A stretch of 27,435 bases of DNA from CAYVOX01 sp964453035 (GTDB lineage Bacteria; Chloroflexota; Anaerolineae; Anaerolineales; Anaerolineaceae), in assembly GCA_964453035.1 (NCBI GenBank), contig CAYVOX010000029.1:1-27435 (forward strand), in the 5' to 3' direction. Below are positions 25,454 through 27,435 of the stretch, piece after piece. The notes beneath the pieces were generated by a model. It had not been told where the DNA came from. It saw only the letters and a program-made list of their open reading frames with translations, and did not search any database. The stretch's first letter is position 1. The number at the start of each line of letters is the position of its first letter. Made by a program: the position numbers and the translations under genes.

Positions 25454-25481
25454 TTGATTTGGCTAAAAATTAATATAAAAT
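25454..25481 (+). promoter_or_regulatory. Candidate promoter of the TPR gene
   Basis: TTGATT (25454-25459), 16 bases, TAAAAT (25476-25481). It would give a leader of about 135 bases. In such AT-rich DNA chance matches are common, so this is tentative. Confidence 0.3.
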
Positions 25482-25497
25482 TAGAATGGTTATAAAA

Positions 25498-25525
25498 ATT
25501 ATATGCCGCCCCTCAAAAAATGCAA
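25498..25525 (-). promoter_or_regulatory. Candidate promoter of cstA
   Basis: On the minus strand TTGCAT (25525-25520), 16 bases, then a perfect TATAAT (25503-25498). The predicted start near 25491 gives a leader of about 250 bases containing the inverted repeat. It points toward the candidate promoter of the TPR gene. Confidence 0.45.
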
Positions 25526-25621
25526 GCGTTTCTGACATATGTAACAAATTTTTTATGACTTATCACACCTCAGAAACTAAGTTACACTTATCTCACTTTG
25601 ATCTAACCAGGGAGTAAGTCC

Positions 25622-26224
25622 ATGAGCGTGCCCTTTATCATTCTCTTGGTTGGCTTTCTTTTCACTGTCTTCTTCGGTGGACTGACGTTTATCCGAAGAG
25701 AGGGGCTGTCCCTTCGCTTCGCCATCGAAGCGATCCTGCTGACCCTCTTATTCAGCGCTCTAAGTTTTTTCTACAACATCTCCATAGAACCCATCCTCTT
25801 CCTCATCCTGTTGTATGTCATCACCATGCGCGTTCGCATCCTGGTGGACCTGGCCAACTTGCTTGCAAGACGCCGTAATTTTAAAGCAGCCGGGCAGGTG
25901 TACAACCTGGCAACCAGGTGTTGGCCCGATAAAACCAATAGCCTGATTATTGATGTGAATAAAGGTACCTCGCTGCTGCAACAAAACCAACTGGATGATG
26001 CCATCTCCATCTTTAAAACCATATTAGCCAGAACAGAACAGGGCTATCTTGGAATTAAATATGAAACCGCCACCCATTACAACCTCGGCGTGGCTTACCA
26101 GCGAAAAAACCTCTCCTCCCTGGCAATCCAGGAGTTTGAAACGGTCATTGAAATTTGGCCCGGCTCAGTTTATGCCCGCGTCGCCGAGGCAGCCCTCAAA
26201 AAGGCGCAAAAGAACCAGGAATAA
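25622..26224 (+). CDS. Membrane protein with C-terminal TPR repeats
   Basis: A 200-residue protein of unknown function. The N-terminal third has three membrane segments, about residues 4-22, 33-52 and 54-70. The remainder is made of helical pairs that fit tetratricopeptide repeats: NFKAAGQVYNLATRCWP, then NKGTSLLQQNQLDDAISIFKTIL and THYNLGVAYQRKNLSSLAIQEFETVIEIWP. TPRs usually form a protein-binding surface; here it probably faces the cytoplasm. GGGAG about seven bases upstream of ATG 25622 supports the start. Its stop is one base from the stop of the convergent nitroreductase, with no terminator between them. Confidence 0.85.
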   Translation: MSVPFIILLVGFLFTVFFGGLTFIRREGLSLRFAIEAILLTLLFSALSFFYNISIEPILFLILLYVITMRVRILVDLANLLARRRNFKAAGQVYNLATRCWPDKTNSLIIDVNKGTSLLQQNQLDDAISIFKTILARTEQGYLGIKYETATHYNLGVAYQRKNLSSLAIQEFETVIEIWPGSVYARVAEAALKKAQKNQE

Positions 26225-26225
26225 T

Positions 26226-26795
26226 TTACCCGATGATAAGCTCCTCCAGGCTGCGCTTGGGCACATGATGGGTGCCGTCTGGCTCGCGCCAGTATTTGAT
26301 ATCCCCATCACTTCCAACAGGATCAAGCACCACAATCTCGCGGGGTTTGCCCAGCGCCAGCGCCAGTAGAATTTCGTATTGCTCAGGGATTGCCAGAGCT
26401 TGTTGCAATCCCACACGTTGGATGGTCGCGATAATGCAACCGCCCAGCCCGCGCTCCACCGCCCCCAGCAGAATAGATTGCGCCGCAATGCCGTGATCCA
26501 CGCCAAAAGTCGGGCTGATTTCCTTATCTCCCAGAATAAGGATATACGCAGAAGGACGCTCACCTTCAACTGGTCCGCCCCAATCCTTCAGGTACCCCGC
26601 CCACCCCAGGTGTTTAAAAATGACCGCATTCTTTTCCTTCTCATGCGAGAGGATGAATTTCAGAGGCTGAGCGTTTCGCCCTGAGGGTGAGAGACGCGCC
26701 AGGTCAACAAGGTCAACCAGTGTTTGCCGATCAACTCCAAATTCCTGATAAAACCTGCGGTAACTGCGGCTTTTCGTAACCAGTTCCTTAATCAT
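26226..26795 (-). CDS. Nitroreductase family flavoprotein
   Basis: FMN-dependent oxidoreductase of the nitroreductase superfamily, 189 residues. Typical features are the N-terminal SYRRFYQEFGVDRQTLVDLV, then ARLSPSGRNAQPLKFIL, where the S-P-S-x-x-N-x-Q-P motif contacts FMN, and GIAAQSILLGAVERGLGGC with IPEQYEILLALALGKP toward the C terminus. The natural substrate is unknown. GGGAGGG six bases before ATG 26795 supports the start. The gene is convergent with the TPR protein gene (one base between stop codons) and divergent from the L,D-transpeptidase-like gene. The C-terminal YWREPDGTHHVPKRSLEELI looks complete. Confidence 0.92.
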   Translation of the reverse strand: MIKELVTKSRSYRRFYQEFGVDRQTLVDLVDLARLSPSGRNAQPLKFILSHEKEKNAVIFKHLGWAGYLKDWGGPVEGERPSAYILILGDKEISPTFGVDHGIAAQSILLGAVERGLGGCIIATIQRVGLQQALAIPEQYEILLALALGKPREIVVLDPVGSDGDIKYWREPDGTHHVPKRSLEELIIG

Positions 26796-26887
26796 AAGTT
26801 CCCTCCCGGAGTGTGGTAACCATATTCTATATCCATTTCAATTATTACATCATTAAAATCACAACCCGCCTTTCAAAGTTTATTATG

Positions 26888-26900
26888 GACAATTAATGTC
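26888..26900. promoter_or_regulatory. Candidate operator at the -35 position of the L,D-transpeptidase-like gene
   Basis: GACA-ATTAA-TGTC is a perfect 4+4 inverted repeat with a 5-base centre, flanked by near-symmetric TTATG and CGTAA. It covers the place where a -35 box would be for the TATAAT at 26915. Confidence 0.3.
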
Positions 26901-26911
26901 GTAATATTATT

Positions 26912-26920
26912 TGGTATAAT
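26912..26920 (+). promoter_or_regulatory. Extended -10 promoter of the L,D-transpeptidase-like gene, predicted near-leaderless
   Basis: TGGTATAAT is an extended -10 with a perfect TATAAT (26915-26920), nine bases before ATG 26930. Transcription would start about three bases before the start codon. The intervening CCAAAAAAC has no ribosome binding site. Confidence 0.6.
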
Positions 26921-26929
26921 CCAAAAAAC

Positions 26930-27435
26930 ATGAAACTTTCGCGCAGAGCGTTTCTTAAATATTCCATCCTGGGGCTGGGCAGCCTGGTGGTTAACCCATT
27001 CGGTAACGGCTTTGGCGGCTCCGATACTGGCGACCTGGGGCGGATTACCTACTCAAACGTGAGCGTATATTCCCAACCCTGGGATCAAAGCCGCATCCTG
27101 TTCCAACGCTTCCGAGATGACCTCGTCCACATCTATTACCCCGTCATTTCCGAACACGGCCCCGCTTACAATCCCCTCTGGTACAGGGTGTGGGGTGGCT
27201 TTATTCACAGCACCTATGTTCAAAAGGTCCGGAGTAATCTTAACCCGGTGCTGGAAAAAATTCCCGAAGGCGGGCAGTTGTCCGAGGTGACTGTTCCCTT
27301 CGCCCAGACCTACCGTCACAACATCTATACCGGGTGGACCCCACTCTACCGGTTGTATTACGAATCCATCCAATGGATCCGTGCATTGGAAGAAGGTCCG
27401 GATGGACAACCCTGGTACCGCTTATACGACGAGCT
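26930..27435 (+). CDS. Tat-exported L,D-transpeptidase-like cell-envelope protein, N-terminal part
   Basis: The frame runs off the end of the window; 168 complete codons are visible. The N terminus MKLSRRAFLKYSILGLGSLVV is a clear twin-arginine signal (SRRAFLK) followed by a hydrophobic segment, so the protein is folded before export. The visible mature part (ITYSNVSVYSQP, LVHIYYPVISEHGPAYNPLWYRVWGG, WTPLYRLYYESIQWI, EGPDGQPWYRLYDEL) resembles the N-terminal half of Chloroflexota proteins that end in a YkuD-type L,D-transpeptidase domain. The catalytic Cys/His domain itself is outside the window, so the enzymatic assignment is from memory of that family. No ribosome binding site; extended -10 box nine bases upstream. 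Confidence 0.75.
   Translation, partial: MKLSRRAFLKYSILGLGSLVVNPFGNGFGGSDTGDLGRITYSNVSVYSQPWDQSRILFQRFRDDLVHIYYPVISEHGPAYNPLWYRVWGGFIHSTYVQKVRSNLNPVLEKIPEGGQLSEVTVPFAQTYRHNIYTGWTPLYRLYYESIQWIRALEEGPDGQPWYRLYDE

Larger units (their letters stand above)
25244..25621. other. AT-rich divergent intergenic region between cstA and the TPR gene
   Basis: The 378 bases hold no gene. They contain GATATCCAC (25320-25328) and its reverse complement GTGGATATC (25369-25377), a run of seven C at 25362-25368, candidate promoters facing each other near 25454-25525, and a short palindrome ACATATGT at 25535-25542 within TGACATATGTAACA, which could be an operator. The cstA side keeps a good ribosome binding site. 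The part from 25430 to 25600 is notably more AT rich than the flanking genes. Confidence 0.7.

Noticed and set aside
27053..27409. 118-residue minus-strand open frame at the window end
   Set aside because: It opposes the Tat-signal gene starting at 26930, which has the promoter, the SRRAFLK motif and a continuous frame to the window edge.

Overview
The window looks like a chromosomal core-genome segment from a Chloroflexota bacterium, probably Anaerolineae. This is inferred from gene content and style: a Thr/Pro-rich linker in a secreted PpiC-type foldase, a Tat-exported L,D-transpeptidase-like protein of a type I associate with Anaerolineae, a fused MoaD-MoaE and a class III-like PPK2. No marker gene here proves the phylum. 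I saw no insertion sequence, phage gene or CRISPR array.

Layout. 1-3457 (+): 3' part of recJ (its 5' end lies outside the window), a Gfo/Idh/MocA oxidoreductase and a C39/papain-like cysteine protease, tightly packed with non-ATG starts. 3544-6182 (+): rpsF-ssb-rpsR with a structured leader, followed by a membrane-anchored PpiC foldase and a bidirectional terminator. 6231-12935 (-): moaC, moaD-moaE fusion, thrC, rnc, smc in order of transcription, mostly overlapping or only a few bases apart. 13002-13787 (+): scpA, divergent from moaC, ending in a strong bidirectional terminator. 13868-15370 (-): an aldo/keto reductase and an unidentified 180-aa protein. 15563-18289 (+): mutS, then tRNA-Pro(GGG) with its own promoter and terminator. 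18290-20339: a UPF0260 Cys-cluster protein (-) divergent from ppk2 and an unknown membrane-anchored protein (+). 20421-25243 (-): cstA, then a CxxC thioredoxin-like protein, two paralogous small proteins and two paralogous ArsA/Get3-type ATPases. 25622-27435: a membrane TPR protein (+), a nitroreductase (-) and the start of a Tat-signal L,D-transpeptidase-like protein (+).

The most interesting region is 20421-23390. It holds two different ArsA/Get3 ATPases, two different copies of one small hydrophobic-core protein and a CxxC thioredoxin-like protein, translationally linked and placed downstream of cstA. ATPase 1 has Asn instead of Asp in switch I but keeps the DTAPT switch II. ATPase 2 keeps the switch I Asp but has a changed switch II. 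This suggests an obligate heterodimer with one or two specialised sites, working with a paired membrane-associated partner. I know of no description of this combination.

A second theme is expression signals. Four genes (moaC, scpA, the 180-aa hypothetical and the L,D-transpeptidase-like gene) have a perfect TATAAT box 6-9 bases before the start codon and no ribosome binding site, so they are probably leaderless. Others have structured leaders, in particular rnc (two mutually exclusive hairpins over its ribosome binding site) and rpsF. All functions are read from sequence motifs by eye; no database search was run.
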